Source: Tenrec ecaudatus (Eukaryota; Chordata; Mammalia; Afrosoricida; Tenrecidae). Taken from it: a DNA stretch of 64,000 bases. The stretch is taken from assembly GCF_050624435.1 (NCBI RefSeq), contig NC_134540.1, forward strand, positions 105,367,739-105,431,738, in the 5' to 3' direction. Shown here piece by piece: positions 34,308-46,773 of this stretch (the stretch's first letter is position 1; every line of letters begins with the position of its first letter). The translations under genes and the position numbers were made by a program. A model generated the notes under the pieces. That model did no database searches. It was not told the origin of the DNA and saw only the letters and a list, made by a program, of their open reading frames with translations.

Positions 34308-34905
34308 CACTTGGGAGAAAGATGAGGCTTTCTATTCGTGTTAAGAGTTACAGACCAATTACAAGGATCTACATGTGACCTCCTCTCTGGGGGATGGACA
34401 GCAGAAAAGTGGGTGAAGGGAGACGTCAGACAGTGTACGATATGACAAAATAATAATTTATAAATTATCAAGGGTTCATGAGGGAGGGGACAGAGGAAGG
34501 AGGGGAAAAATGAGGAGCTGATGCCAAGGGCTGAAGTGGAGAGCAAATGTTTTGAGAATGATGAGGGCAACGAATGTACAAATGTGCTTGACACAATGGA
34601 TGTACGTATGGATTGTGATAAGAGTTGTATGACTTCCCAATAGAATGATTAAAACATAAAAAGTAAAAGGGAAAAAACATAAATAAAAAGTAAAAGGGTA
34701 AAAAAGAAAACTTCTAAAATTGATTATTGTGATGATTCTACAACTCTTTAATATAATTGAACTATTGAATTATATATTAATTATATGTTAATAAAACAAT
34801 TTTTAAAACATAAAAAGAGTTCCAGTCTTGGAAACCCACAGGGGCAGTTCTACTCTCACCTATGGGTCGCTGAGTGGGAATCGACTTGATAGCAGTGTTT
34901 CAGTG
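34308..34905 (+). mobile_element. AfroSINE split by an L1
   Basis: The left piece ends 'gtgttaagagttacag' at 34353. The right piece (34815-34905) starts 'aagagttccagtcttggaaa' and continues to 'gggaatcgacttgatagcag'. It is a normal AfroSINE body with a 461-bp insertion. Confidence 0.85.
34354..34814 (+). mobile_element. L1 3' end inserted in AfroSINE
   Basis: L1 3' UTR terminus followed by an unusual A/T-rich end of about 150 bases (34660-34814) that resembles an older L1 3' tail ('aaaattgattattgtgatga'). Target duplication aagagttacag/aagagttccag (34343-34353, 34815-34825), 10 of 11 identical. Confidence 0.85.
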
Positions 34906-34927
34906 GTGGAATGCTTGCCTTCCATGT

Positions 34928-35112
34928 GGGAGCCTTGATGGTGCAGTGGTTAAGCACATGCCTGCTAACTGAAAGGGCGAAAGTTCGAACCACCGTCATT
35001 CTGCGTGAGAAGTGTGGCAGGCTGCTTGTGTACAGATTACACCTAGGGACCCCTATGGGGTAGTTCTCCTCTTTCCTATAAGGTCATGACTCTGAATCAA
35101 CTCCAGGACGGA
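34928..35112 (+). mobile_element. AfroSINE
   Basis: Head 'ggagccttgatggtgcagtg', 'tgcctgctaactgaaagggc', tail 'aaggtcatgactctgaatca'. The middle carries a variant segment 'gtgtggcaggctgcttgtgt'. Confidence 0.85.
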
Positions 35113-35375
35113 GGGTTCGGGGAGTGGGGTAGGGAGGGGTGTACATCAACCACGAGCAGCCAGTGGAGGTTTGCGAGCTGTTTTGACGCTGAGCAGGTTT
35201 CAGATGGAGACGGGCTAGGAAGCAGGGTCTGGTGATGCAATTCTGAAAAATCAGCTGATGAAAACCCTACGGATCCCGAGGATCTGATCCTCCTGTGCCC
35301 GGAGCAAGGGGCTGGCCTGCGGGGAGCCAACCAAAAAAGACTCACTAACAATTTACCAGACACCTAGACATCTCG
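35113..35375. other. Unassigned DNA
   Basis: Nothing recognised. Confidence 0.3.
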
Positions 35376-35560
35376 GGGGAGGCAACTGGTGGCGTACTAG
35401 TTACCAGTTGGGCTGTGATCCGCAAGGTCAGCAGTTTGAAACCACTAGCCGCTCCGAGGACGAAAGGCGGGCTTTCTACTCCCATGAACAGTGACAGTCT
35501 TGGGAACTCACAGGGGCAGTTTTACCCTGCCCTATCGGGTGGCTATGAGTTAACATGGCA
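35376..35560 (+). mobile_element. AfroSINE
   Basis: 'ggtggcgtactagttaccag', 'ccgcaaggtcagcagtttga', 'gggctttctactcccatgaa', 'gggtggctatgagttaacat'. Confidence 0.9.
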
Positions 35561-36680
35561 TTGCGATCAAAGCTGGGTGGGGCTAGACTGAATGCGTGTG
35601 AGCCCTTGCCCACTGGGAGCTTCTTAGGGTTTATCCGGCGCGCACTCAGGGACCCAGCCGAGAACCACCGGCATGAAGCAGACTTGCTGTGGGATTAGCA
35701 TCATTAAGTCAGGTCCCGGGGAGACCAGCAGACTTGCTTTGTTGTGACATGCCTGCATCGTTTCACTCCAGAGAAGGTAGAGGCGGGCCCCTGTCGTGGG
35801 TCAGCTCCCTCAGCTGGTCTGTATCCTGCATCTTCCTCTCCACACAATGAGGCTGAGAGCAGAAATCAGGGCTGAGGTGGACTCAAGCCCACCACAAGCC
35901 CAGGTGGACAGTCCAGGCCAGGAGGGGCCCCTTTCGCAGGCTCAACCAGAAGTGTCTCCACTAGTAAAACAGGGGAGTGCTGTAAAAGAAGTTCTTCGGG
36001 GTGCTCTCTCTCCATTCTAACACCGCTCTGGGGCAGATGCGCTGAGAGGTACCAACCTCCATTGCCCACGCACACCTAGCCTGAACTGCTGGACGGAGTT
36101 TGTAACAGGCCAGAATGAGGGGAATGGGAGGCTGCTTTGAAGGGTTTTCCAGGTTTTAGTTAGAGAACTCACATTCCTGTGCAGCTCCACCCACTCAGGA
36201 AGCAGAGTTTACCTTTCAATTACCCTGAAGCGCTCTGTGCACCCTTGATGTGCATCCTTGCCCCAAAGCTAGCCTGTCCTACAATTTGCTTTATCATGTG
36301 GAGTGGTTTGGAGCCACGGAAGTAGACCTTTCATATGCACCTGCAACGTCCACTCACACACCCAGACGGACAGAAGAGGCTGAGGGCGGGTAGTTGGCTT
36401 TATTAATTTTTAAGTAATAAAGCATCGTGAAGATTTGGCCATTTCTGAGCAGAACACCATCCCCGCTCTGCCCAAGCAAGGGGCAGGGGCAGGGCGGGGC
36501 AGGAGGGCCTTCCCCTCTGTTCTGACAAAGCAGCTTGGCTTAGCTAATAATTTGCTGGGCTCTTTATGCTTAAACAAAATGAATTCACTTATTTTTGTTT
36601 TTCCTTAACTAGGTCCTTAAGGTCACAGCAGGTGTGGTAGCATCAAGTTAATCTCTGTGGATATTTAAATAGAACAGCCT

Positions 36681-36681
<1 letters not shown>
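35561..36681. other. Unassigned DNA
   Basis: About 1.1 kb without a recognised gene or repeat. Confidence 0.3.

Positions 36682-36741
<60 letters not shown>
36682..36741. repeat. (CA)30 microsatellite
   Basis: Uninterrupted CA dinucleotide repeat of about 60 bases. Confidence 0.98.
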
Positions 36742-36743
<2 letters not shown>

Positions 36744-37484
36744 CTCCCCCTTTCCTAAGCCCTGAGTGGAGACTCTTGCCTCCCCCGCAAGGACTTCCAC
36801 GATCCTTGGAAACACTGGGGTCTGTCACTAAGTTACAATATGCAAGGATTACAAAAGCGGCATAGACATTACCAAGCTGAAAAATTTTCAGGTAAAACAC
36901 AGGATTTCTGTTGAGCATGACATCATCTTCGATAGAAAGTCAATATACAGACCTGCCCAAATAGCAAAAGGCTAAAACCAGGAACAGGCAATCCCAGTGG
37001 ACTCCTGGGCCTGGCTTCTCCCTCTGTGATGAGCGCACAACCAGTGGGAGAGGCAGAGGGGACCCCAGCTGACGAAGGGCAAGCAGGAATTCTGATCCTG
37101 TTTCCTGCCACAACAGGAGGGCCCTCCCTGCGCCCACCGTCTCTGCAGGCTCCTATCACCTCCACCTCTAACAGCCCAGCAAGGACACAGGGAGTGAGGC
37201 ACAGCGACCCCCCTCATTCCTTGTGACAGCCGCTCCCAATCTCGTGTGAGCGTTGTGAGCATGTGGACACCCATCACCTTTATGCCTGAGGTAGCACGTG
37301 TTCGAAGGTCTGTCCTGGGTCAAGTACATGAAGGGTTTACAAAGCCCCTTTGGGCTGATGTCAGATCCAGTCTCCCATTTAGGCTCCAGCTGGACACCGC
37401 TGCAAAGGCCCATCTCAGAAGGCACCAGTCACCACGGTCCGCATAGGCTCGCGGGGTTAGGAAGCCCACCCCCCCTCCTCTGTC
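36742..37484. other. Unassigned DNA
   Basis: No recognised gene. Overlapping open frames on both strands without family resemblance. Confidence 0.3.
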
Positions 37485-37662
37485 AAGTCTGTTCTAACTC
37501 ACATGGGCCCTACAGGACATGGCAGATGCTCCATCGGCTTTCCAGGAGTGTAAATCTTACCGGGAACAGCCGGCTCCTCTCTCACCCACTGAGCAGCTGG
37601 GATGTTTGAATCACTATGTTGCAGTTAGCATCCCAATGCTCAAACAGCTGCACCACCAGGGA
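37485..37662 (-). mobile_element. AfroSINE, diverged
   Basis: 'gctttccaggagtgtaaatc' through 'cagctgcaccaccaggg', the reverse complement of the SINE. Confidence 0.75.
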
Positions 37663-37715
37663 ATCTTGTGTTAGGAAACCATGCCTTATGTGTAGGTTAT
37701 CTAGTTTCTCATAAG

Positions 37716-37922
37716 CAACCCTGGTGGTGCAGTGTTTACCAATTGGGCTGCTATCCAAAGGGCCAGAGGTTCGAACCCACCAGCCGCTCCTCTGGGGAAA
37801 GAGGCGGCTTTAACGCCTGTAGAGTTAGTCTGGGAAACGCACAGGGGCAGTTCTAACCCATCATTTAAGGTCACCAGAGGTAAGAATCAGCTCAAAGGCA
37901 GTGAGTTTGGTTTTGGTTTGGA
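37716..37922 (+). mobile_element. AfroSINE, complete with tail
   Basis: 'aaccctggtggtgcagtgtt', 'cagaggttcgaacccaccag', and tail 'ggcagtgagtttggttttgg'. The B-box-like segment is well kept. Confidence 0.92.
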
Positions 37923-38509
37923 GTTTCTCATAACTATGTGTGAAGCGGGGAGCAGTGCTGGGGATGGCAAGCTGGCTATGGCTTCTGCAGACTTCAGTCG
38001 TTTGGAGAGGCCTGGGCTCTATGCAGTGAGAGGGTATTTCTCTGCAGTGTCATGTCCCTGAGGGTCCCTCTTCCAGCACTGTCAGCGGGGAGTCCGGGCC
38101 ACCCAGGGTGACATGCTGGTCGGGGAGGGTCTGGGGTGTCTGAAAGCGAGAACTGCCTGCCGGGCAATTCTGAAGGTTGGACCAAGATGGACCTTGCCTT
38201 TCCACCTCTTCCTCCTCCTCCTGGGCTGAGGGCGATCTCCCCCAGCCCCACAGCACGCACGGTGGCCCCATGGTCTCAAGGAAGCATGCCCACTCCGCCC
38301 CGTTCCATCTGCCTGAGTCCTTCTTAGTAGCACCAGTCAACACAGCCACTGGAGAGACACTGCTGGGTCCGGCAGGTGGGCGCACTCAAGATTCGGGCGA
38401 TTTTGACCATCCCTTTGAAAAACACCAAAACAAACACAGAGCTGGGATGGTGAAGTGACGAATGTAGGCTTTTGGCTCTCACAAAAATAAATACTCCCAT
38501 CTGGTTCAA
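37923..38509. other. Unassigned DNA
   Basis: Nothing recognised. Confidence 0.3.
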
Positions 38510-38682
38510 AGGCGCCGTGGTGGCACAGTGGGTTACGAGTTGGGCTGCTAACCGCAGGCTAGCAGTTTGAAACCGCCGGCCCCTCCTTGGGAAAATAATG
38601 AGTCTCAGAAACCCATAGGGCGGCTCTACCCCGCCTGAAAGGGTCGCTATGAGCTGGACTCGTGGATGGCAGTGAGTTGAAT
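38510..38682 (+). mobile_element. AfroSINE
   Basis: 'ggcgccgtggtggcacagtg', 'gggctgctaaccgcaggcta', 'gggtcgctatgagctggact', 'ggcagtgagttga'. Slightly shortened in the middle. Confidence 0.9.
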
Positions 38683-38921
38683 GAGCATTTTTTTCTGTAA
38701 ACATGTAGGCTATGGTTTGGATATGCCCAATTCAACTTTAAGAATAATTGTGAAACGTACATATTATGAGCTCAGGGACTCTAAGAAAGCATTCTAAGTG
38801 ATACTGAAACGTTTTACTATTTTTCAATTTTTCTAACAAGCTTTACCTGGGAAGGGAGGAGGGGTTCACCAAACACCTACGCCCACTTCCTCTTCTGAAA
38901 TCTAACTTGATCATTAAAGCC

Positions 38922-39120
38922 CATGCTGGTGGTGAAGTGTTTCTAAGTTGGGCTGTGATCCACAAGGTCAGCAGTTCGAAACCACCAGTCACCCACAGGA
39001 GGAAGACGGAGCATTTCACTCCAGAGCAGAGCTATATTCTTAGAAGCACAGGGGCAGCTCCATCAGGTCTGACGGGGTCGCTGTGAGTTGGCATCAAGTC
39101 GGTGGCAGTGAGTTGGTCTT
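38922..39120 (+). mobile_element. AfroSINE
   Basis: 'ccatgctggtggtgaagtgt', 'atccacaaggtcagcagttc', 'gggtcgctgtgagttggcat', and tail 'ggtggcagtgagttgg'. Confidence 0.9.
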
Positions 39121-41214
39121 TGAGGCACTCCATTCCCACACGCTCTTTCTGAACCAGAGAGCTCTCTGGCCGACCCCACTGTGTGTGGAGCTTGATGATT
39201 TCCTTTAGGGGGTCTGCCAGCCTGGAAGGCTTCTGGGTATCTTGACAAGACCTGTGGGTGTTCTCAGGTGCTCAAAACCCTGCAGTGGGTGCTGTGCGCT
39301 TGGCTCCACGGCATAAAGACAGAAGAGTGGGCGGGATGGGGACCTCCGTGTGCACGTGTGAACAGTGGACTGGTGGGTGCCTGAAGAGAATGGTAAATAC
39401 CATGTTGTGTTCGGGAGGGAGAGGGCATCGCCACTGTGAAAACCGAGGAAGAGGTTGAAAGAAGCCATGAACAACGCTGAGGTTGCCTCCCAGCCCTGTC
39501 CCTGTTGAGCTACTTGTCTACCTGTGTCTCAGCTTTCCACACTGTCAAGTCAACTTACTGTTGAGTTGGAAGGTCACTGAGGTTCCCTCGCAAAGGGTAA
39601 GGATCTCAGAAATGTTATCACATTTAGAAGGAAATTCTGATTAGAAAACAAACAAGAACTCTTTCATTTGTACTGTGACCATAACACTCCCGAGGCCACC
39701 GCTCCCACCCTCTAGGAGCCAAGACTTGGAATGGCTCAGAGTCCAGGGTGACTTTGGACTCTGACTTAGCTGTTGTGCTTGTTCCCACAGGAGGGGTGCA
39801 TTTGGGTGGGAGTTGTGCCCTTTGGCCCTCTGCATCAGGACGTGCAGAGGATGGATTCCAACCTCTCAGATGCCAATCCCAGGCTCTCCTTATCACAGCC
39901 TCGGACAGTGCCGTGGGACAAGGACATCTCCAATCCCACCCATGCCTCTTTAGAACCTGGGTGGAGAAACTCATCTTCAGGTCAAGTCAGGGCATGTGCT
40001 CTCAGAGCAGCTGGGCTCCCACAAGGTTGCCTGATAGTGGCTCTCTGGCTTTGACCAGCCTCAGGAGTGGGGCCTTAGGACTGCTGACCTGATGGTGCTC
40101 AAGGGCCTGTCCACAGAGGCTTCTCACAAAACAAAACACACCCAAATATTCTGAAGGAAGAGACGTAGGCTGGAAAATTTTGTTCTTTTTTTCTTTTTTG
40201 TGGCAAAGAACACAAAAGAAAATTATTGAGATGGAGCTAAACCCAAAATAAAATGCTAAAAAGGAAAACACGTTGAAAACGTTATTGCAGCACGTATCTA
40301 AATGTGCATCAATTTGACACATCTCTGCCCATTCTGTAGAACCTAACAGTGACACAAGTTTCTTAAGTCATCAGAATCAACGTGCTCTAAGTCTTCATGC
40401 TCATTTCAGCCTATCTCCTATCTCCTGCCTCTTCCTCTTCCCCTGCCCCATGCCACGCTGCCCAGGCCCCAGGGAACCTGGAAGAGCCTGCTTCGGAGGG
40501 GCAGCCGTGAAGTGTGAGGGACAGGCAGGTTCACCTGCAGCCGCAGGGATGGGAGCCAGGAGAAAACACCAAGTAAGGGGCTTCCTCTTCATGTGCACAG
40601 TGGGGTCCAGTTGCCCTGGGCCAACCTGAGAGCTCTCTGGTCAGGCCCTCACATTGTTCCAGGACTCACTCTTGTCTAGGCCTGCTCTTCACACTCCCCT
40701 TTTAGCCTTTTTAGCTGAGAAGGCTAGCTCTGGGTATTCTGAGCAAAATTAATCCCAGTTAAGTTTCACAGAATCTTCCAGAACCTCAAGCGGGTGCTTT
40801 GCGACTGCTGTTTTTCTACTGGCAGCGAGGAGGCGCAGAGACAGAGGAACAGAATCCCGTGTCTTTCTTACCCCGTCACTGAGGTCTACTGTCCAGCTCG
40901 CAGGGGTGGGGGCGCTGGGCTGCCAGTGGGGTTGCAAACACTTTTTCAAAGAAAACAAAAGCAACTGGGAAAGCCCAGACCCAGTACCATCGCCTTTCTG
41001 AAGTAACCGCCTCCCTTCCCGCATGGGAGCACTGTGTGCCAATCAAATCCTAGGTGGGATGACGCACTGCAGTCAGGAGAATGAGGTCCTTTCCCATCGG
41101 GAGTGCCGTCCAAGTTGCTGCAGAAACCGGCCCCTTCAACGCATTGTCAACAGCGCAGGAGGGAAGAGGGACGATGCTCCTGACTCAGGAAAATACCCAG
41201 TAGAAAAATAAAGA
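39121..41214. other. Unassigned DNA downstream of UBAC2
   Basis: About 2 kb without a recognised gene or recent repeat. The right end borders the predicted UBAC2 3' end. Confidence 0.3.
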
Positions 41215-41231
41215 TAGAAAATACATGCTAA

Positions 41232-41237
41232 TTTAAT
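41232..41237 (-). terminator. Candidate UBAC2 polyadenylation signal (ATTAAA)
   Basis: On the minus strand ATTAAA lies about 142 bases after the UBAC2 stop codon and is followed by a T-rich stretch, as expected for a cleavage site near 41215. No AATAAA was seen between the stop and this point. Unconfirmed, and a longer 3' UTR is possible. Confidence 0.4.
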
Positions 41238-41378
41238 GGCAAACTGATTTGTGGTAGTCTGGCTATAACAATCTTGGAGTTAAGGAAGGTGGGGAGGTGC
41301 CCACCCTGGCACGGGGTCCTCCGGCCACCTCCGAAGCAGGGTCATGCCCAGCTCGTCCCTGTTTGGGGGCCTGGACCC

Positions 41379-41486
41379 TCAGTGCTGCAGCAGGAAGTTG
41401 GTAGCCATGTTCAGGTCGTTGTTTGATGCTCGCAGGGCTTCCAAAGCATCCCCTCTGGAAAATCCCATCTCCATGAGCCGGGCCAC
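41379..41486 (-). CDS. UBAC2 last coding exon (UBA domain C-terminus)
   Basis: Encodes 35 residues and the stop: starts 'VARLMEMGFSRGDALEAL' and ends 'NNDLNMATNFLLQH'. This is a UBA domain, with the 'MGF' loop that contacts ubiquitin and the second helix 'DALEALRAS'. From memory it matches the C-terminus of UBAC2 almost exactly; the one difference I note is Met where I recall Val in 'NDLNV'. The acceptor on the minus strand is 'ttctgttcccag|gtggcc' at 41486 and the exon starts in phase 0, which fits the donor at 62977. UBAC2 is an ER membrane rhomboid-like pseudoprotease that binds UBXD8 and takes part in ER-associated degradation. The UBA domain faces the cytosol and binds ubiquitin. Confidence 0.97.
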   Translation of the reverse strand: MARLMEMGFSRGDALEALRASNNDLNMATNFLLQH

Positions 41487-42622
41487 CTGGGAACAGAAAC
41501 CAAACCAATCAAGATGTTGACACACGGCCATCTGCCCCTGCATGCAGGACGGCTCCCGGGGCAGCTCCGTGGCTCATGTGGAATGGTCAAAAGTATCACT
41601 GGGAGAAGGGTCAAATCCGCGTAAAAATTAACCAAAGTGCATCTGTTGTTTAAAAAAGTAGAGCGAATAACACTTGTAAGTACTTGCTGTGCCTTAGAGT
41701 TTCAGTTTCACAAGATGTAGTCAATGTATCTGTAGAATCTCACTTCAATGCGCTAGGTGAGGAACTGGGGGTTCCGAGAGCTCAGTTGGCATGCCAGGAT
41801 CCACCTAGTCCTGGGGGGACACGGCAGCCCCACATTCCGGCAGGGCCATGCAGTCTGATTCCTGAGTAACCCAAGAAAATCCTGCTTCCACACACACGTG
41901 GTTACCTGCACTGCTGAAGGGCTATTCTTGATGCAGACACAGATGTGGAAATGCACTTGTAAGTTCTTATCAGAGAGAGAACTTTGAGGCATGCTTATCT
42001 CTTCACAGCTATACCATTTGCTAAGATCCTGTGTGACAAAGATCTCCCCCCTCCTCCCCAGCATTTCTGCAGGCAGCACTGGCCTGCAAAAGTGAAGTGG
42101 GGCTCAGCCTGGGGCCTCAGCCAGGGCAAGGTGGTAGAGCCACGCACCTGGGGGAGACAAAGCTGGGTTTTCCTTGACGATGGATCCTGCATCTGTGCAA
42201 ACCGACATCTCCCATACACCAATGGGCAGTACTAGCCCCCTGCCGCCCTGAGCTGCTCCAAAGGGTGTTGGAGAGAGTCAACCTTACCGGCCCTGTCGGC
42301 CTCGTCTCTCTGCCTGGTCCACGGTGGGGTGCTAAACGCCTTGGGTCACTAGGCTCCTTCACAGGCAGTATTATGAGGGGTGATCTGTAACCTAGTTGCT
42401 CGGAAATTGGTTTCCTACTAAATAGGGCATTTCAAGACTAGCCAAGGTCCCAGAGCAGCGAAGGGAATCACACATCTCATGGCTTTTACAGTTGCTACAG
42501 GACTGTATGTGCTACCGCATTTACCGTACTTGTCCTTGTTCTTGTGAACGAAGTATTTTTTACTGTGAGTTGTGGTCACAAACAGCAACAAGATGTTTTC
42601 TACAAGAATGGCCTGTGCATGT
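41487..42622. other. Unassigned intronic DNA
   Basis: No repeat or gene recognised in this part of the intron. Confidence 0.3.
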
Positions 42623-42640
42623 GAAAAGGTGAGCAGGCAG

Positions 42641-45600
42641 GAGATAAAAAAGGTGGTACCCAAAAGCCAAATACAAATGGAAATATCTAGGGATATACCT
42701 GACTAAAAGAACAAAAGATCTATACAGGGAAAACTACAGAATACTATTACAGGAATCAAGAGCGACCTCAACAAGTGGAAGAAGATCCCACCTCGTGGAT
42801 TGGAAGACTCAATACAGTAAAGATGTCAGTTCTGCAAGTTTAATGCAATTCCAATACAATTACCCTCATCTTTCTTCAAAGAAATGGAAAAACTGATTAC
42901 CAACCTCATATGGAGAGGGAAGAAGCCCAGAAATAGCAGAGAACTCCTCAAGAAGAAGGACACAGTGGGAGAGCTTGCTTTACCTGACTTCAGCACATAC
43001 TATACAGCCACAGTTGTCAAAACTGCATGGTTTTAGTACAATGACAGATACTCAGACCAATGGAAAAGAACTGAAAACCCAGAAATAAAGGCATCAGCAT
43101 ACAGACAACTGATCTTTGATAAGGGCCCCCAAAATATCAAATGGGAAACAGATGCCCTCTTTAACCAGTGGTGCTAGAAAAAATGGATATTTACCTGCAG
43201 AAAAATGAAGCAAGACCCTAACATCACTCCATGCACAAGAATAAACTCAAGGTGGATCACAGACCTTGAAGTTAAACCCCAAACTATTAGGGCCATCAAT
43301 GAGGGAATTGGAGCCAACTTGAGAACTTTGGCGCAGGGAATACACAGGCTATCAGAAATAGGGAAGGACACAAACACAGAGGAGGCACAAATTGACAAAT
43401 GGGATATACTGAAGATAAAACACTTGTGTACATCGAAAGAATTTACCAAGAGAGTAATAAGAGAGTCCACAGACTGGGTAAACATCTTTAGCAATAACTC
43501 ATCAGACAAAGGCCTTATTACTAAAATCTACAACACTCTGCTAGCTTCCAAAAAGAAAAAAAAACTAACAGCCCACTTGAGAGGTGGGCAAAAGACTTGA
43601 ACAGAAGTTTCACAGGGGCAGAAACCCGAATGACCAACAAACATATGAGAAAATGTTCCCGATCTTTAACCATAAGAGAAATGCAAATTAAAACAACAAT
43701 GAGGTACCACCTAACACCCTCAAAGGTAGCCCAATTCAAAAAATCAGAAAGCAAGTGTTGGAGGGTCTGTGGGGAGACAGGAACTCTCATCCACTGCTGG
43801 TGGGCCTGTAAGTATGTACAGCCACTATGGAAATCAATCTGGTGATATCTAAAACAGATGGAAATAGAGTTACCATATGACCCAGCAATCCCCCTACTGG
43901 GCATATACACAGAAGAGGCAAGAAACAAACCAAGGCCAGACATCTGTGCTCCAATGTTCATTGCGGCACAGTTCACAATTGCAAGGAGTTGGAAGCAACC
44001 CAAATTTCCATCAACTGACGATTGGATTAAAAAACTGTGGTATATACATACAATGGAGTACTACGCATCACTAAAAAGCAGTGATGAACGTATGAGGCAC
44101 ATAGCGGCATGGGAAGAACTGGAGGAAATCATGCTAAGCAAAGTAAGTCAGGCACAAAAGGACAAGTACAACATGAGCCCGCTGAGGTAAGTGTTAAAAA
44201 AATGCAAAAGGGGCATAGGGAAAAAGTTACTGTATACAAACATTCTTGGGGTGAGGATCGTGTAGTATGGCAGGGACCAGATCAAATGCAGGGATGCACA
44301 TGGTAGACAACTGGGGAGGAGGTGGGTAAAGGAAAAAAAAGATGAAAATAAGAAAGAAATGGGTAGTGGGGGCACAGGGCGCTAACCCACCCAAGGAGAT
44401 GGTTATTATTTATATCTCCACAGGGAAAGAGGGACCAGACTTCAACCCAGTGCCGCAAGGTGTGAATGCAACATTCCGGCGCAGAGTAGGGAACCAGTGG
44501 AGAGGTCTGGGGGGCTGGCCCAGTACCCAATACTAAGTGGATGCCTGCCCCTCCCCCCAGAAGAATTGTTTTTCAAAGGACAGCATTGATCTGCAGCTCT
44601 TGGAGAGGGACATATCTGATCGGAGCACACAGGATCAGATGAAGGGGGAGTAGAAGAGAGTGGAGCACATCCTGGCCCACCAGGCCTGAAGGACGATGAC
44701 CCTAATTAGAGCAGCCAGTCCACAGAGGGAACCACATGGCCAGCCCCACTATGAGACATGACAGCCCTCACTGACTCATGGCGCTACAGGGGACAGCACC
44801 GGAGACAGTGTGGGAATTGCACCCAACCTGATCCCACCACACCGAGGCAAAGCACTGGGGGAGTGCAGCGGAATAGCAAGGTAATGGAACAACTAAGTCC
44901 CCAGGGAATGCTGAAGGTGGACTTTGGGGGCCAGGACGTGGTGCCCAAACAGACTGGACTGGAAAACACTCCTAAAGGCCAACAAACGATCCTTGAACTA
45001 ACTACAAGCTTTTCTTTCCTGTTGTGTTTTGTTTTGTTCTTTGTCAGTGGTTTGTGGTTGTTTTGTTGTATACTGTTGCTTGGTTTTGCTCTGTCTTGTT
45101 TCTGTGAAGGTTATTATCTCCGCAGGTTTGTCTAAATAAGATAGGCTGGATGAACAAGCTGCAGGAGAAAACAACGGGACCGACAGTTCCGGGGGGACAT
45201 GGTATAGGGGTGGGTGAGGGGAAAGAAAGTGGTGTTAACAAACCAGGAACAAGGGAACAACAAGTGATCCAAATTGGTGGTGAGGTGGGTGTGGGAGGCC
45301 TGGTAAGGCATGATCAAGGGTGATGTAACAAAGAGGTATTGCTGAAACCCAGGTGGGGATGGAGCATGATAGTGGGACAGGAGGAAAGTCAAGGGAAATA
45401 GAGGAAAGAGCTGGGAGGCAAAGGGCATTTATAGAGGTCTAGATAAAGACATGTACATATGCAAATATTTTTATATATGAGTATGGGGGAAATAGAGCTA
45501 TGTGCATATATTTATAGGTTTAGTATTAAGGTAGCAGAAGGACATTGAGCCGCCACTCAAGTACTCTCTCAATGCAAGAATACTTTCTTCTATTAAATGG

Positions 45601-46755
45601 GCATTCTATGATGCTCACCCTTCTGACACAACCACTGAAGACACAGCAGGTGAATAAGCAAATGTGGTGAAGAAAGCTGATGGTGCTCGGCTATCAAAGG
45701 ATATAGCATCTAGGGTCTTAAAGGCTTGAAGATAAACAAGCGGCCATCTAGCTCAGAAGCAACAACAATGCCCACATAGAACACACCAGCCTGTGTGAAC
45801 ATGTGGTCCCGAAGGGATCAGTTATCAGGCATCAAAGAACAAAAAATCGTATCATTGGGTGCATACCTCCATGATACAATTGCTGAGGACAATGGGTGCA
45901 TAACCAAATGTGGTGAAGAAAGCTGATGGTGCCCGCCTAATAAAAGAGATAGTGCCTGGGGTCTTAAAGGCTTGAAGGTAAACAAGCGGCCATCTAGCTC
46001 AGAAGCTACAAAGCCCACACGGAAGAAACACACCAGCCTGTGTGATCATGAGGTGTCGAAGGGATCAGGTATAAGTTATCATTAGAACAAAAAATCTTAC
46101 CATAGTGAATGAAGGGGGAAGTGCAGAGTGGAGACCCAAAGCCTATTGTCGGCCACTGGAGAGATCCCCTTGCAGAGGGGTCTAGGGAGGAGACGAGCCA
46201 GTCAGGGTGTGATGTAGCACCAATGAAAAATACAATTTTCCTCTAGTTCCTAAATGCCCCCCACCCCCACTATCATGATCCGAATTCGACCTTGCAAGTC
46301 TGGCTAGACCAGAGGATGTACACTGGTACAGATAGCAACTGGAAACACAGGGAATCCAGGGCGGATGATACCTTCAGGACCAGGGGTGTGAGTGGTGATA
46401 CTGGGAGGGTAGAGGGAGAGTGGATTGGAAAGAGGGAATCGATTACAAGGAGCTACATGTGACCTCTTCCCTGGGGGACGGACAACAGAAAAGGGGGTGA
46501 AGGGAGATGTTGCACAGGGCAAGATATGACAAAATAATAATTTATAAATTATCAAGGGCTCATGAGGGAGGGGGGAGCGGGGAGGGTTGGGGGAAAAAAG
46601 AGGACCCGATGCCAAGGGCTTAAGTGGAGAGCAAACGTTTTTAGAATGATGAGGACAATGAATGTACAGATGTGCTTTACACAACTGATGTATGTATGGA
46701 TTGTGATAAGAGTTGCATGAGCCCCTAATAAAACAAACAAACAAAAAACAACAAA
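42641..46755 (+). mobile_element. 5'-truncated L1, young subfamily with duplicated 3' UTR unit
   Basis: A 4.1-kb L1 antisense to UBAC2. Target-site duplication of about 18 bases (gaaaaggtgagcaggcag at 42623-42640, slightly changed at 46756-46773). It contains the last part of ORF2, then a 3' UTR of about 2.5 kb with a tandem duplication (45637-45884 and 45885 to about 46110), and a short tail. It is closely related to the element at 3913 and reaches further 5' within ORF2. Confidence 0.95.
42650..44190 (+). pseudogene. L1 ORF2 C-terminal part, broken
   Basis: Starts in the end of the reverse-transcriptase region ('KYKWKYLGIYLTKRTKDLYR') and runs through '[11 protein letters not shown]', '[20 protein letters not shown]' and 'YDPAIPLLGIYTEEARNKPR' to the stop at 44188-44190. 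A stop near 43036, another near 43177 and a length change in an A-run near 43555-43563 break the frame. Only the C-terminal third is present. Confidence 0.85.
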
Positions 46756-46773
46756 GAAAACGTGAGCAGGCGA

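Noticed and set aside
36643-36918. Open frame rich in Cys-Val
   Set aside because: Translation of the (CA)30 microsatellite.
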